A DNA stretch of 42,481 bases from an uncultured Alphaproteobacteria bacterium (GCA_945957365.1 CAMFKI010000029.1:1-42481); one strand, 5' to 3'. Shown: positions 1 to 8,122, numbered from the stretch's first letter. The notes: generated from the sequence alone by a model not told the origin. Program-made: numbers and translations.

Positions 1-2
1 CC

Positions 3-623
3 GGTGATGCTGGTGCCACCGGTGCGACGGGTGACGCTGGCGCGACGGGTGCCACTGGCGGGGCCGGCGCAACTGGCGAGGCCGGTGCCACGGGCGCGAC
101 CGGCGATGCTGGTGCCACCGGTGCGACGGGCGACGCCGGCGCGACCGGTGCGACAGGCGATGTAGGCGCGACGGGTGCCACTGGCGGGGCCGGCGCGACC
201 GGTGCAACTGGCCAGGCCGGTGCCACCGGTAACGCCGGAGCAACAGGTGCGACTGGCGATGCAGGCGCGACGGGTGCGACCGGTGATGCTGGCGCGACCG
301 GTGATACGGGTGATGTCGGCGCGACGGGGGCTACCGGCGATGTTGGTGCGACGGGTGACGCTGGCGCGACGGGGGCCACCGGCGATGCTGGTGCGACCGG
401 TGATGTCGGCGCAACCGGAGCAACCGGAGCAACCGGCGCAACCGGCGCGACCGGTGCGACGGGTGAAACCGGTGCAACGGGCGACACCGGACCGGGCGGC
501 GACATTGGGCCGGCTGGCGACGCCGGTGCGACGGGTGCGACGGGTGACACAGGCGCCACCGGAGCGACCGGTGACACCGGACCGATGGGCCCCGCGGGCG
601 CCATAGGTGCCACGGGCTCCGCA
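3..623 (+). repeat. 9-bp-periodic collagen-coding repeat tract
   Basis: Sixty-nine consecutive 9-base units encode Gly-X-Y, with unit variants such as GGTGCGACG, GGCGATGCT and GGTGACACC. The tract reaches the left window edge, so its full length is unknown. Near-identical units repeated in phase make it prone to slippage length change. The same repetition gives spurious long open frames in other phases. Confidence 0.9.
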
Positions 624-1019
624 ATGGCCGTTATCGCGACGGATCCAACCACCGCCGACGTCCCAATCGACGTGGCCGACGGCGAAGGCTTCGTGGCGGG
701 CCCAGGGACGACAGTGCCCATCTTCGATTACGGTGCGGCCCTCGTGATGCTGGATGCTGAAATCCAGTCCAGTGGTCCGTCGGGTACCTACTGTCAGGTT
801 GGTATCCAGATTCGACCCGCGGGCGGACCCATCACCGAACCGGAGAACTTCAACATGCTGACGCTTCCCGGCGGCGTAGGCACGATGTCGGGCTCGGCCA
901 ACATCTACATCTCTGGCCTCGCGTCCGGAGCCTACATCTTCGAGCCGATGTACCGGGCCTTCGACGGCGGCACCTGCCACTTCACCTTCGGCAGGGCCCT
1001 CATCGTCCCGCAGAAGTAA
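3..1019 (+). CDS. Collagen-like Gly-X-Y repeat protein, 5' truncated by window edge
   Basis: The frame is open from base 3 and enters already inside the repeat, so the true start lies upstream. The first 207 visible codons are 69 uninterrupted Gly-X-Y triplets, mostly GAT, GDA and GDT, with very few prolines. About 131 residues without the repeat follow. This C-terminal part holds two cysteines and beta-type alternation (TYCQVGIQIRP, GTCHFTFGRALIVPQK), suggesting a compact beta-rich trimerisation or head domain. Bacterial collagen-like proteins of this type form triple helices and are usually surface-exposed or secreted; that location is inferred, since the N-terminus is missing. A strong terminator follows 30 bases after the stop. 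Threonine in Y positions with little proline is typical of bacterial rather than animal collagen. Confidence 0.85.
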   Translation, partial: GDAGATGATGDAGATGATGGAGATGEAGATGATGDAGATGATGDAGATGATGDVGATGATGGAGATGATGQAGATGNAGATGATGDAGATGATGDAGATGDTGDVGATGATGDVGATGDAGATGATGDAGATGDVGATGATGATGATGATGATGETGATGDTGPGGDIGPAGDAGATGATGDTGATGATGDTGPMGPAGAIGATGSAMAVIATDPTTADVPIDVADGEGFVAGPGTTVPIFDYGAALVMLDAEIQSSGPSGTYCQVGIQIRPAGGPITEPENFNMLTLPGGVGTMSGSANIYISGLASGAYIFEPMYRAFDGGTCHFTFGRALIVPQK

Positions 1020-1049
1020 GCAGCGCGGCTGCGACGCTTCACGCCATCG

Positions 1050-1083
1050 ACGCCGGCCGGGACATTCACCCGGCCGGCGTTTT
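1050..1083 (+). terminator. Rho-independent terminator of the collagen-like gene
   Basis: A perfect 12-bp stem (1050-1061 with 1069-1080, arm ACGCCGGCCGGG) has a 7-base loop and is followed by TTTT at 1080-1083. It lies 30 bases past the collagen-gene stop. The right arm overlaps the last codons and stop (1066-1068) of the convergent kinase gene. Confidence 0.85.
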
Positions 1084-3222
1084 CGTGCCGGCGTTCCGCC
1101 GTGCCAGCTGCTGGGCGATCACCTCCTGCAGCTGGTCGAGGCGGAAGGGCTTGCGCAGCACCACCGCGTCCTTGCCGGCGATGACCTCGATCGCCTCGGT
1201 CTCGGCATAGCCGCTGGCGAAGATCACGGGCAGGTCGGGACGCCTTTCCCACACCAGCCCGGCGAGCTCCGCCCCGTTCATCTCCGGCATGGCGAAGTCG
1301 ACGATCATCAGGTCGGGCGCTGCCGTTGCCAGCAGCGCCAGTGCGGCGCGCCCGCCATCGGCCTGGTGCACGCGATAGCCCGCATCCTGCAGCGAGGCGG
1401 CGAGCATGGCGCGCAGCTGGTGGTCGTCATCGACGATCAGCAGTTCGGCCGCATCTTCCGCCGGGCCCGGCGTGCGCGGTGGCGTCACCTCGCCATTCAC
1501 CGCCATATGTTCGACCTGCGCCAGCAGGATGCTCACCGTCGTGCCCTCGCCCAGCCGGCTTGCCAGCCGCGCCGTGCCGCCGGCCTGGCGCGCACTGGCA
1601 TAGACCTGGGCGAGGCCCAGCCCCGTGCCCTTGCCGAGCCCCTTGGTGGTGAAGAACGGCTCGAAGGCGCGCGCCATCACCTCGGGCGTCATGCCGGTTC
1701 CGGTATCGGTCACCTCGACCTCGACGTAATCGCCCGGCGCCAGCTCGAAATCCTCGCTCACCCGCAGCGGCCTGGTGGTGATGGTGAGCACACCGTTCGG
1801 GCGCATCGCGTCGCGCGCGTTGATCGCCAGGTTGAGGATCGCCATCTCGAGCTGCGTGGCGTCCGCCAGCACCGCGCCATGGCATTCGAGGTTGAACACC
1901 AGCTTCGTCGAGGGCCCGAGCGAGCGGGTCAGCAGGTCGCGCATGCCGATCAGCAGATCCGACACCGTGACGGGCTTCAGCTCGATGCGCTGCTCGCGCG
2001 AAAATGCGAGAAGCTGCCCGGTGAGCCGCGCGCCGCGCTCGGCGCTCTTCAGCCCGGCTTCGGCCAGCTGACGCACCTGGCGGGGGTCTTCGGCGCGCCG
2101 GCAGATCAGTTCGAAGCCCGCCAGTATGGCGCCCAGCAGGTTGTTGAAGTCATGCGCAATACCGCCCGACAGCTGGCCGATCGCCTCCATCTTCTGCACC
2201 TGGCGCAGCGCCGCCTCGGCGCGCTCGCGCTCGGCCACCTCGGCATGCAGCTGGTCGATGGCGCGCGACAGGTCGGCGGTCCGCTCGGCCACCTGCGCCT
2301 CGAGGCTGGCGTTGAGCTGGGCCAGCGCCGCCTGGCTCTTGTGAAGGGATTCCTCGTCGCGCTTGCGGTCGCTGACGTCGCGATAGAACACCGCGAGGTT
2401 CTCGCCCACCGGATAGGCCCGCATGTCGAGCCAGGTGCGGCGGCCGTCGCCCCAGGTGTAATTGTGTTCGATCGCCACCGGCTTGCGCTCATGGATGGCC
2501 TTCATCAGCTGCTTGCCGATCTGCGCCGCGGCCTCGGGATGGACCTGCCAGTGCGTCTTGCCGATGAGCGCGCTGCGCGGCCGGTTCTCCAGCCGCAGTG
2601 CCTCGGCGTTGAGGTCGAGAAAGCGCAGGTCGCGATCGAGCAGCACGAAGGCCTCGGTCATGTTGTCGAGAACGCCCTGGGCGCGGTCGCGCTCGGCGCG
2701 GAGCTCCGCCTCGGCCTCCTCGCGGCGGCGTTCGGCCCGCACCCGTTCGGTGGTCTCGGTGACGATCGCCAGCACTCCCGCCGGCACGCCGCGATCGCCG
2801 AGGACCGGCGAATAGTCGAGGTTCATGAACACCTGTTCGGGCCGGCCGTTGCGGTACAGCGTCAGCTCCTGGTCGCGATAGGCCAGCGTCCCGCCGGCAA
2901 GCCCCACCCGCATCACGTTGTCGTTGAAGTTGGCGACCTCGGGCCAGCCCTCGCGCACCTTCGAGCCGAGGAGCCGCGGGTGGCGCCCGCCCGCGAACAC
3001 CGAATAGGCATCGTTGTAGAGCATGGTGCCGTCCTCGCCCCACAGCATGACGATGCCCACCGGCGACAGCACCACCGTGGCGACCAGGGTCTTGAGGCTG
3101 GCCGGCCAGGCTTCGATGGGCCCCAGCGGCGTCTTCGACCAGTCCATGCGTGCAATGAGCCGCGCCGTCTCGCTGTCGAGTTTCAGAAGGGTCTCGGCAA
3201 AACTCACTCTCTCGGTGATCAC
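1066..3222 (-). CDS. PAS-PAS hybrid sensor histidine kinase with C-terminal receiver
   Basis: Predicted to autophosphorylate on His and pass the phosphate to its own receiver Asp. Numbering is from the GTG at 3222 (718 aa). There are two PAS-like regions (about 50-160 and 180-290) and a coiled-coil linker (about 295-345). The HisKA H-box GGIAHDFNNLL has His near 357. The N-box is LNLAINARDAM, and the ATPase G-boxes are DTGTGM and GKGTGLGL near 530. The receiver domain has acidic VDD, phospho-acceptor Asp in MIVDFAMPEMNG near 642, and the KP lysine near 691. No membrane segment is seen, so sensing is probably cytoplasmic. The GTG at 3222 is preferred because AGGA lies 8 bases upstream; the in-frame ATG at 3246 has no visible ribosome site but remains possible. 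It is convergent with the collagen-like gene. Confidence 0.9.
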   Translation of the reverse strand: MITERVSFAETLLKLDSETARLIARMDWSKTPLGPIEAWPASLKTLVATVVLSPVGIVMLWGEDGTMLYNDAYSVFAGGRHPRLLGSKVREGWPEVANFNDNVMRVGLAGGTLAYRDQELTLYRNGRPEQVFMNLDYSPVLGDRGVPAGVLAIVTETTERVRAERRREEAEAELRAERDRAQGVLDNMTEAFVLLDRDLRFLDLNAEALRLENRPRSALIGKTHWQVHPEAAAQIGKQLMKAIHERKPVAIEHNYTWGDGRRTWLDMRAYPVGENLAVFYRDVSDRKRDEESLHKSQAALAQLNASLEAQVAERTADLSRAIDQLHAEVAERERAEAALRQVQKMEAIGQLSGGIAHDFNNLLGAILAGFELICRRAEDPRQVRQLAEAGLKSAERGARLTGQLLAFSREQRIELKPVTVSDLLIGMRDLLTRSLGPSTKLVFNLECHGAVLADATQLEMAILNLAINARDAMRPNGVLTITTRPLRVSEDFELAPGDYVEVEVTDTGTGMTPEVMARAFEPFFTTKGLGKGTGLGLAQVYASARQAGGTARLASRLGEGTTVSILLAQVEHMAVNGEVTPPRTPGPAEDAAELLIVDDDHQLRAMLAASLQDAGYRVHQADGGRAALALLATAAPDLMIVDFAMPEMNGAELAGLVWERRPDLPVIFASGYAETEAIEVIAGKDAVVLRKPFRLDQLQEVIAQQLARRNAGTKTPAG

Positions 3223-3471
3223 GTATCTCGTCCTGGGCAGCCTCATGACATCGGCAAGGCACGTCGAACCCGGGGCGCAGCAGGTCGACCGCCACCAATA
3301 GGGAAGATTTTTTCCGATTTCCACGTCCTGCCCACAACCTGCAATCCACCGTGAATTGCCATCTTCGCCCGTCGCGTGCCGCGCAAGGCGCAGGCCTTCT
3401 GCCAAATGGCCGGCACTGGTCCCCGACAGCGCGTCGGCTATAAGGGTCAGCCATCCTCACCCTGCCGGGTC

Positions 3472-4377
3472 ATGTTCACATCCGAAGCCTTCGCCCTCGC
3501 GGCTGCCCTCTGCATCGCCTTGAGCTCGATGTTCCTCGCCGAACTGAAGGGCCGCGTGCCGCTGTTCCAGCTGGCGCGCTGGCAGATGCTCGCCGCCTTC
3601 GCCATGACCGGGGCGGTCTCGCTGGCGCTGGGTGGCTGGCGCAGCGTCGGTCCGGTCCAGGCCGGACAGCTCGCCGCCTCCAGCCTCGCCGGCATCGCCA
3701 TCGCCAGCACCACCTATTTCGCCACCATCTATGCGGTGGGGCCGCGCATCACCGCGCTGCTGTTCTCGCTCACCGCACCCTTCGCCCTGGCGCTCGGCTT
3801 CGTGGTGTTCGGTGAGACGATCACGGCCAGGCAGGGTGCCGGAGTCGTGCTTGTCCTCTGCGGCATCGTGCTCGCCGTTGGCTTTCCCGAACGGCGCCCG
3901 GCGGGGCCTGAGAAGGCCCCCGCATCGGCGCCGAACTTCGCCTTCGGCTTCTGGCCGGGCATTGGCCTCGGCATCGTCACGGCGCTGGGCCAGGCGGTGG
4001 GCAGCCTGCTCGCCCGGCCCGCCATGGCGGCAGGCGTCGAACCCTTCACCGCCATGGCGCTGCGCTCCGGCGTGGCGGCGATCATCTTCATCATCCTGTC
4101 GCTCAGCCCGCTCGGCAGGAGCGCGCGCCAGCCCATCGCGCCCGGCGCACTGGCGCTGGTCGTCGCCTCCGCCTTCGTCGGAACCGCACTCGGCATGTCG
4201 CTTCTCATGGCGGCGCTGCACGCCGGCAATGTGGGCATCGTGTCGACGCTGTCCTCGATGACCCCCGTCCTCATCCTGCCCATGGTGTGGATCCGCAGCG
4301 GCCGGCGGCCCCGCGCGGCGGCCTGGGCGGGCGCCGTCCTCGCCATTGCCGGCACCGCGCTGATCAGCCTGCACTGA
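3472..4377 (+). CDS. DMT-superfamily EamA-type transporter
   Basis: A 301-residue integral membrane protein with about ten hydrophobic segments in two EamA-like halves. The first contains FATIYAVGPRITALLFSLTAP and the second the related ALHAGNVGIVSTLSSMTPV stretch, the inverted-repeat pattern of drug/metabolite exporters. A substrate cannot be told from sequence. The start at 3472 is chosen because translation from it begins directly in the first membrane helix; the frame extends upstream to 3376 but that part is polar and looks non-membrane. It lies divergent from the histidine kinase and 91 bases ahead of the SDR gene on the same strand, so co-transcription with the SDR is possible. Confidence 0.85.
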   Translation: MFTSEAFALAAALCIALSSMFLAELKGRVPLFQLARWQMLAAFAMTGAVSLALGGWRSVGPVQAGQLAASSLAGIAIASTTYFATIYAVGPRITALLFSLTAPFALALGFVVFGETITARQGAGVVLVLCGIVLAVGFPERRPAGPEKAPASAPNFAFGFWPGIGLGIVTALGQAVGSLLARPAMAAGVEPFTAMALRSGVAAIIFIILSLSPLGRSARQPIAPGALALVVASAFVGTALGMSLLMAALHAGNVGIVSTLSSMTPVLILPMVWIRSGRRPRAAAWAGAVLAIAGTALISLH

Positions 4378-4468
4378 GGCCCGCCCTTGCCGCCCGGCGC
4401 CTGCCGCGTATGATCGCCATTCACCCTTTCGATCCGATGGCGTTGGGCCATCCTGCAAGAGGTCTGAC

Positions 4469-5239
4469 ATGCCGCACTGGAGCCAGCGCTTTTCCCTCGA
4501 GGGCCGCCGCGCCCTGGTGACGGGAGCCACCAAGGGCATCGGCTTCGAAACCTGTCGTGTCCTCGCCGATGCGGGGGCCGACATTGCCGCGGTGGGGCGC
4601 GATGCCGCGGGGCTCGAACAGGTCCGCCGCGAAGTCGAGGCGCTGGGCCGCAGCTGTGTCGCGATCGCCGCCGATCTGGCCACCGTGGAAGGCCCTCGTC
4701 ACGCCGCCGCCGAAGCTCTGGCGGCCTTCGGCACCATCGACATCCTGGTCAACAACGCCGGGGTCACGACGCTGAAGTCGATCATCGACACCCCGCCCGA
4801 TGACTGGGACTGGGTCAACAACGTCAATCTGCGCGCGCCCTATCTCCTCGCCCAGGCGCTGGTGCCCGGCATGATCCGCCAGCGCCGCGGCAAGGTCATC
4901 AACATTTCATCGCAGTCGGGCGTCGTGGCGCTCGACGATCACGGCGCCTATGGCGCCTCCAAGGGCGGCCTCAACATGCTCACCCGCGTGATGGCGGTGG
5001 AATGGGCGAAGCACAACATTCAGTCCAACTCGGTGTGCCCCACCGTCATCCTCACGCCCATGGGCGAAATGGTGTGGGGCGATCCCGCCAAGGGCGACCC
5101 GATGAAGGCCAAGATCCCGGCGGGCCGCTTCGGCCGCACCACCGAGGTGGCGGACCTCATCCTGTTCCTCGCATCCTCCGCCTCCGACATGATCTGCGGC
5201 CAGACCATCCTGCTCGACGGCGGCTTCACCGCGCAGTGA
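4469..5239 (+). CDS. Short-chain dehydrogenase/reductase
   Basis: A classical SDR of 256 residues. It has the cofactor motif TGATKGIG at 18-25, NNAG at 95-98, an active-site Asn in VNNVN near 120, Ser148 in NISSQSG, and the YGASK catalytic pair Tyr161/Lys165. The C-terminus has the usual DMICGQTILLDGG. Similarity in feel is to L-xylulose reductase or polyol dehydrogenase-type SDRs acting on sugars, but the substrate is not determinable. AGAGG lies upstream of the ATG. A long perfect hairpin follows the gene. Confidence 0.9.
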   Translation: MPHWSQRFSLEGRRALVTGATKGIGFETCRVLADAGADIAAVGRDAAGLEQVRREVEALGRSCVAIAADLATVEGPRHAAAEALAAFGTIDILVNNAGVTTLKSIIDTPPDDWDWVNNVNLRAPYLLAQALVPGMIRQRRGKVINISSQSGVVALDDHGAYGASKGGLNMLTRVMAVEWAKHNIQSNSVCPTVILTPMGEMVWGDPAKGDPMKAKIPAGRFGRTTEVADLILFLASSASDMICGQTILLDGGFTAQ

Positions 5240-5255
5240 GGACTGCCCACGCGCA

Positions 5256-5285
5256 GCGCGGCGGCATCCGGGGATGCCGCCGCGC
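5256..5285. terminator. Perfect 14-bp inverted repeat between convergent genes
   Basis: The arm GCGCGGCGGCATCC (5256-5269) pairs with 5272-5285, leaving a central GG. It sits 16 bases past the SDR stop and 26 bases from the DUF1330 stop on the other strand. That fits a shared bidirectional terminator, although no T-run follows on either side. Confidence 0.6.
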
Positions 5286-5311
5286 CACGCTTCGTTCAGC
5301 GTCTCGGGGGA

Positions 5312-5638
5312 CTAGGCTTTCCGCAGATAGGGAATCGTGCCAGCCAGGTCGGTGTCGTCGATCAGCTGGAAGCGGCTGTTGCTGCCGCTCCGCCGTGACA
5401 TGACGAGCGGCGTATAATCCGGATCGTTGACGAAGGCCTGTGCGGCAGCCATCGACGGGAACTCCATCAGGGCAATCAGCGTGGTGGCCAGCGGCGTTCC
5501 TTCGAGTGTTTTCACGTTGCCGCTGCGCGAAAGATACTTGCCACCGTGCTTGTGCACGAAGTCATGGGCCTGCGCGGCATAGGCCGGCACCCATCTGTTG
5601 TCGGTAATCTCGATGTCGGCGATGACATAGGCGACCAT
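5312..5638 (-). CDS. DUF1330 family protein
   Basis: A 108-residue protein of the DUF1330 type, a dimeric alpha/beta-barrel ferredoxin-like fold related to small monooxygenases. It begins with the family-typical VAYVIADIEITD, followed by HGGKYLSRSG and LIALMEFPSMAAAQAFVNDPDY, the conserved 'size the deviation and file it under Phe/Asp' stretch of the family. No enzymatic role is established for most members. The ATG at 5638 has GGAG 8 bases upstream. An ATG at 5644 is also in frame but lies too close to that site. Confidence 0.85.
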   Translation of the reverse strand: MVAYVIADIEITDNRWVPAYAAQAHDFVHKHGGKYLSRSGNVKTLEGTPLATTLIALMEFPSMAAAQAFVNDPDYTPLVMSRRSGSNSRFQLIDDTDLAGTIPYLRKA

Positions 5639-5715
5639 CTTCATTTCTCCATCATAGTTTGCTGTTGCGGGATCATCCCGCAATCAGGTCGGTTGCTGCG
5701 GCGCCGGCTGGCGCC

Positions 5716-5955
5716 TCAGTGGGAATCGCGTGCCGGGCGCGGCGGGCGGGCTTTCGCCACCCGTTCGATGTCGGAGCGTGAAATCCCCATGTCCTTCAGC
5801 ATGCGGTCGTCGAGCGCGTGGAGCAGGCGGCGGTCCCGCCACGACCGTGCCACGCGTTCCGCGGCAGCGAAGACGTCTTCGATGCGCGCTGAGACGAAGG
5901 ACAGGGACCAGGCCATCCAGCCTGGCAGGATTGCGTGTCGGGGCAGGGAACTCAC
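5716..5955 (-). CDS. DUF1127 (YjiS-like) small protein
   Basis: A 79-residue basic protein whose C-terminal half carries the DUF1127 signature RRLLHALDDRMLKDMGISRSDIERV. Such proteins are abundant in alphaproteobacteria. Some short ones take part in RNA binding and in phosphate or carbon regulation, but the role here is unknown. The N-terminal half has a weakly hydrophobic stretch (LPGWMAWSLSFVSA). It lies 24 bases after the end of the secreted protein gene read in the same direction, so the two may be co-transcribed. Confidence 0.85.
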   Translation of the reverse strand: MSSLPRHAILPGWMAWSLSFVSARIEDVFAAAERVARSWRDRRLLHALDDRMLKDMGISRSDIERVAKARPPRPARDSH

Positions 5956-5979
5956 GGTGCGTCTCCTTGTGGCGAGGTG

Positions 5980-6489
5980 TCAGTGCTGGCCGGACGGCAT
6001 CCGGTCACAGCTGACATTGGGGTTGTTGTCCGCGAAGGTTCCCGCCGGATTGGCCTTCCACGCCCACACATGGAGTTCGTAGAACTGCGCGAGGCCGTAG
6101 CGGTTGGGTTCCGTCGTGATGTTGAACAGCTGTCCGTCCAGCGCTGCGGGGCCCTTGAGGGCGATGTATTCGACGGCCACAAGCGCCATGTGCCCGTCGG
6201 CCATCGGCTCGTACATCACGGCTTCCGGGTGATCGATCTCGATCACGCCGTCCTTGAGGTACTTGCTGCTGACGTAGTGCACGCCCATGGCGCCGCCCTG
6301 CAGGCCGCTGGCGCAGGGAATGGGCGCGTAGCCCTCGGCAACGGCCACCGCAACGTCCTTGAACCGGTCATTGACCGCACGCACGTGGTTGACGAGGGGA
6401 GAGGCCGGCATCGCCGTGGCCATGGCCGGCGCAACGGCGGCGAACATGGACAGCAGTATGGCGGAATGTCTGAGAGTTGATTGTCGCAA
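5980..6489 (-). CDS. Conserved secreted protein of unknown function
   Basis: A 169-residue protein with a clear Sec signal peptide (RQSTLRHSAILLSMFAAVAPAMATAM, described here by its charged n-region at 2-7 and hydrophobic core at 10-24), probably cleaved near residue 24-26. The mature part contains DRFKDVAVAVAEGYAPIPCA, GGAMGVHYV and YELHVWAWKANPAGTF, with two cysteines (about 59 and 161) that could form a disulfide. The whole looks like a conserved periplasmic protein seen in rhizobia-like bacteria, but I recognise no named domain. The ATG at 6489 gives the signal peptide directly. Confidence 0.75.
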   Translation of the reverse strand: MRQSTLRHSAILLSMFAAVAPAMATAMPASPLVNHVRAVNDRFKDVAVAVAEGYAPIPCASGLQGGAMGVHYVSSKYLKDGVIEIDHPEAVMYEPMADGHMALVAVEYIALKGPAALDGQLFNITTEPNRYGLAQFYELHVWAWKANPAGTFADNNPNVSCDRMPSGQH

Positions 6490-6858
6490 GAGTGTCGTCT
6501 CCAGTCTGATACGTTATCGAGTGTAAGTAACCGTCGAAGCGGTCGTCTGGTTACGCAGGTCATCCGGCAATATTCCGTGCTGTGCAGAAATTTCGTCGAC
6601 TGTGTGTGCCCTTTGACGGATCGGAGCATGACATGGCTCTCTGCCTCACGGCGTGATCGCACGTCCTGCTCCGATCCGATTTCAAGAGTGCAAAGAGATC
6701 ATATTCGCCGGACATTCTGTGAAAGACGAAGTTGCCACGGCGAGAGAGGAAGCGCGACCATCCGTGTTCCGGAAGGTGGCTCCGCGAAGCCCTCCGTCAT
6801 CCCGAGGCAGACCTGATCATGCAGTCTCCCGGTTCTATCTGGTGCGGCTGCGGAAAAC
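6490..6858. other. Gene-poor 369-bp spacer
   Basis: I see no convincing gene here. Open frames on both strands lack family features. It holds the upstream region of the secreted-protein gene, the downstream region of the DeoR gene (both minus strand), and the 12-bp inverted repeat listed separately. Confidence 0.6.
6617..6678. repeat. 12-bp perfect inverted repeat with 38-base loop
   Basis: CGGATCGGAGCA (6617-6628) is exactly complementary to 6667-6678. The loop contains a smaller CGTG/CACG hairpin. In RNA this would be a stable 62-base structure in a region with no gene. It could be a terminator for the DeoR gene, a leader element about 130-180 bases upstream of the secreted-protein start, or a small RNA; no T-run is visible. 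Confidence 0.5.
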
Positions 6859-7608
6859 CTAATGAACGAACGAAAATGGTGGTTGCTTATCTCGCGGCGG
6901 CTCGCCGGGCTTGCCGCCCACCATGATGACGGACGTGATGTGGTCGAGCGGGCAGATGGAGAAGGGCGAGATGGCGTCCAGCTTGTCGGCGGTGAGCAGC
7001 GTCACCACTTCGGCGGAGCGGCTGACGATCTCGCGCTTGATCTCGGCCTCCTCGAAGCAGCCCGTGGTGGCGCCCTCCACCTCGTGAAGGGCGGTCACGC
7101 CGAGAAAAAAGAGATCGAAGCGCATGCGGGAAATCGCCTCCACCGCCTTGGCGCCGACGCACACCATCGAATGACGGAGCAGCGATCCTCCGATCACGAT
7201 GAGATCGACCGCGGCATGGTGCTCGAGTGCGGCGGCAATCTGCGGGCTGTGGGTCACCACCGTCGCCTTGAGGTTCAGCGGCAGCTGCTTGACGAGTTCG
7301 AGGTTGGTAGTGCCGCCGTCGATGAAGACCATCTGCTCCGTCTCCACCAGCTCGGCCCCGGCCCGGCCGAGGATCTGCTTGTCGCCGCCGGCAAGGGTGC
7401 GGCGCACGTCGAGATTGGCCACGGTGGGCGAGGCCGGCATGGCGCCGCCATGCACCCGCGTGAGCAGCCCTTCGCCCGCCAGCTCCCGCAGGTCGCGCCG
7501 GATGGTGTCCTCCGAAACGTCGAGTTCGAAGCTCAGGTCCTTGGCGACGAGCCTGCCGTCACGGCGGAGCCGGTCGAGAAGAAGCTGCTTTCGTTCCTGG
7601 GTGAGCAT
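6859..7608 (-). CDS. DeoR/GlpR family transcriptional repressor
   Basis: A 249-residue repressor. The N-terminal DeoR-type winged helix spans about 1-57 (RLVAKDLSFELDVSEDTIRRDLREL), with the family-typical GLLTRVHGGA just after it. The C-terminal sensor domain has FIDGGTTNLELVKQLP and LLTADKLD, the sugar-phosphate-isomerase-like fold that binds phosphorylated sugars or nucleosides. It is read divergently from the DUF4406-like gene, with a 69-bp gap filled by four 10-bp operator-like repeats. It therefore probably controls itself and that neighbour. Confidence 0.9.
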   Translation of the reverse strand: MLTQERKQLLLDRLRRDGRLVAKDLSFELDVSEDTIRRDLRELAGEGLLTRVHGGAMPASPTVANLDVRRTLAGGDKQILGRAGAELVETEQMVFIDGGTTNLELVKQLPLNLKATVVTHSPQIAAALEHHAAVDLIVIGGSLLRHSMVCVGAKAVEAISRMRFDLFFLGVTALHEVEGATTGCFEEAEIKREIVSRSAEVVTLLTADKLDAISPFSICPLDHITSVIMVGGKPGEPPRDKQPPFSFVH

Positions 7609-7646
7609 TGCATGATCCTGCGGTATCTTGCACGATAATGCACGAT
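7609..7646. promoter_or_regulatory. Four-copy 10-bp direct-repeat operator, probably for the DeoR protein
   Basis: Units begin exactly every 10 bases: TGCATGAT (7609), TGCGGTAT (7619), TGCACGAT (7629) and TGCACGAT (7639). One-helical-turn spacing puts all copies on the same DNA face. The array abuts the DeoR start codon and lies 32 bases before the divergent gene, so it would cover both promoters. DeoR/GlpR proteins are known to bind repeated sites. The assignment to this protein is inference from position. Confidence 0.65.
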
Positions 7647-7677
7647 CTGATATGTGGGGTCAAGTCAGGAGAACGAG

Positions 7678-8088
7678 ATGACCAAACCGATGATGATCCT
7701 CATAGCCGGCCCCTACCGCTCCGGGACGGGCGACGATCCCGTGAAAATGGCCGAGAACCTCCGCCGGCTGGAGCGCATGTCCTGGCCCATATTCCAGAAG
7801 GGCCATGTTCCGATGATCGGGGAGTGGGCGGCGCTTCCGGTCTGGACCGCCGCCGGCGGCCAGCGCGTGGGCGACGAGCTCTACGAGCACATCCTTCATC
7901 CCACCGCCGGCCGGCTGCTGCAGCACTGCGACGCCGTCCTGCGCCTGCCCGGAGACTCGAAGGGCGCGGACAACGACGTCGCAATCGCCACCGCCCGCGG
8001 CATCCCGGTCTATCGCAGCATCGAGGAGGTGCCGGATATTTCCGGCGTGACGGGCAGTGCTGCGGCGCCGGTTCATCCGCCGGTGTAA
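7678..8088 (+). CDS. DUF4406-like (nucleoside deoxyribosyltransferase-fold) protein
   Basis: A 136-residue protein beginning MILIAGPYRSG, with later HCDAVLRLPGDSKGADNDVAIATARGIPVYRSIEEVP. This is the pattern of DUF4406 and the nucleoside 2-deoxyribosyltransferase-like fold: a strand-loop-helix at the N-terminus, a 'D-A-V-L-R-L' strand, then a G-x-D-x-[DE] helix. Enzymes of the fold cleave N-glycosidic bonds of (deoxy)nucleosides, but activity here is not shown. The ATG at 7678 follows AGGAGA with 5-bp spacing; an upstream in-frame ATG at 7654 has no ribosome site. Divergence from a DeoR-type repressor fits a role in nucleoside or sugar salvage. Confidence 0.7.
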   Translation: MTKPMMILIAGPYRSGTGDDPVKMAENLRRLERMSWPIFQKGHVPMIGEWAALPVWTAAGGQRVGDELYEHILHPTAGRLLQHCDAVLRLPGDSKGADNDVAIATARGIPVYRSIEEVPDISGVTGSAAAPVHPPV

Positions 8089-8122
8089 CCGCCCCTGCCG
8101 GGGCCCGAACGACGCGGTTGGC

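Noticed and set aside
175..624. Long open frames in other phases of the collagen tract on both strands
   Set aside because: They are Pro/Arg-rich shadows of the 9-base repeat; only the frame from base 3 gives Gly-X-Y and a folded C-terminus.
1366..3354. 662-codon plus-strand frame opposite the hybrid kinase
   Set aside because: It is the antisense shadow of a gene with complete kinase motifs; composition is His/Arg/Gly-rich with no domain.
8091..8104. GCCCC-TGCC-GGGGC hairpin between the convergent DUF4406-like and small unknown genes as a terminator
   Set aside because: The stem is only 5 bp and no T-run follows, so it is not listed as a feature.
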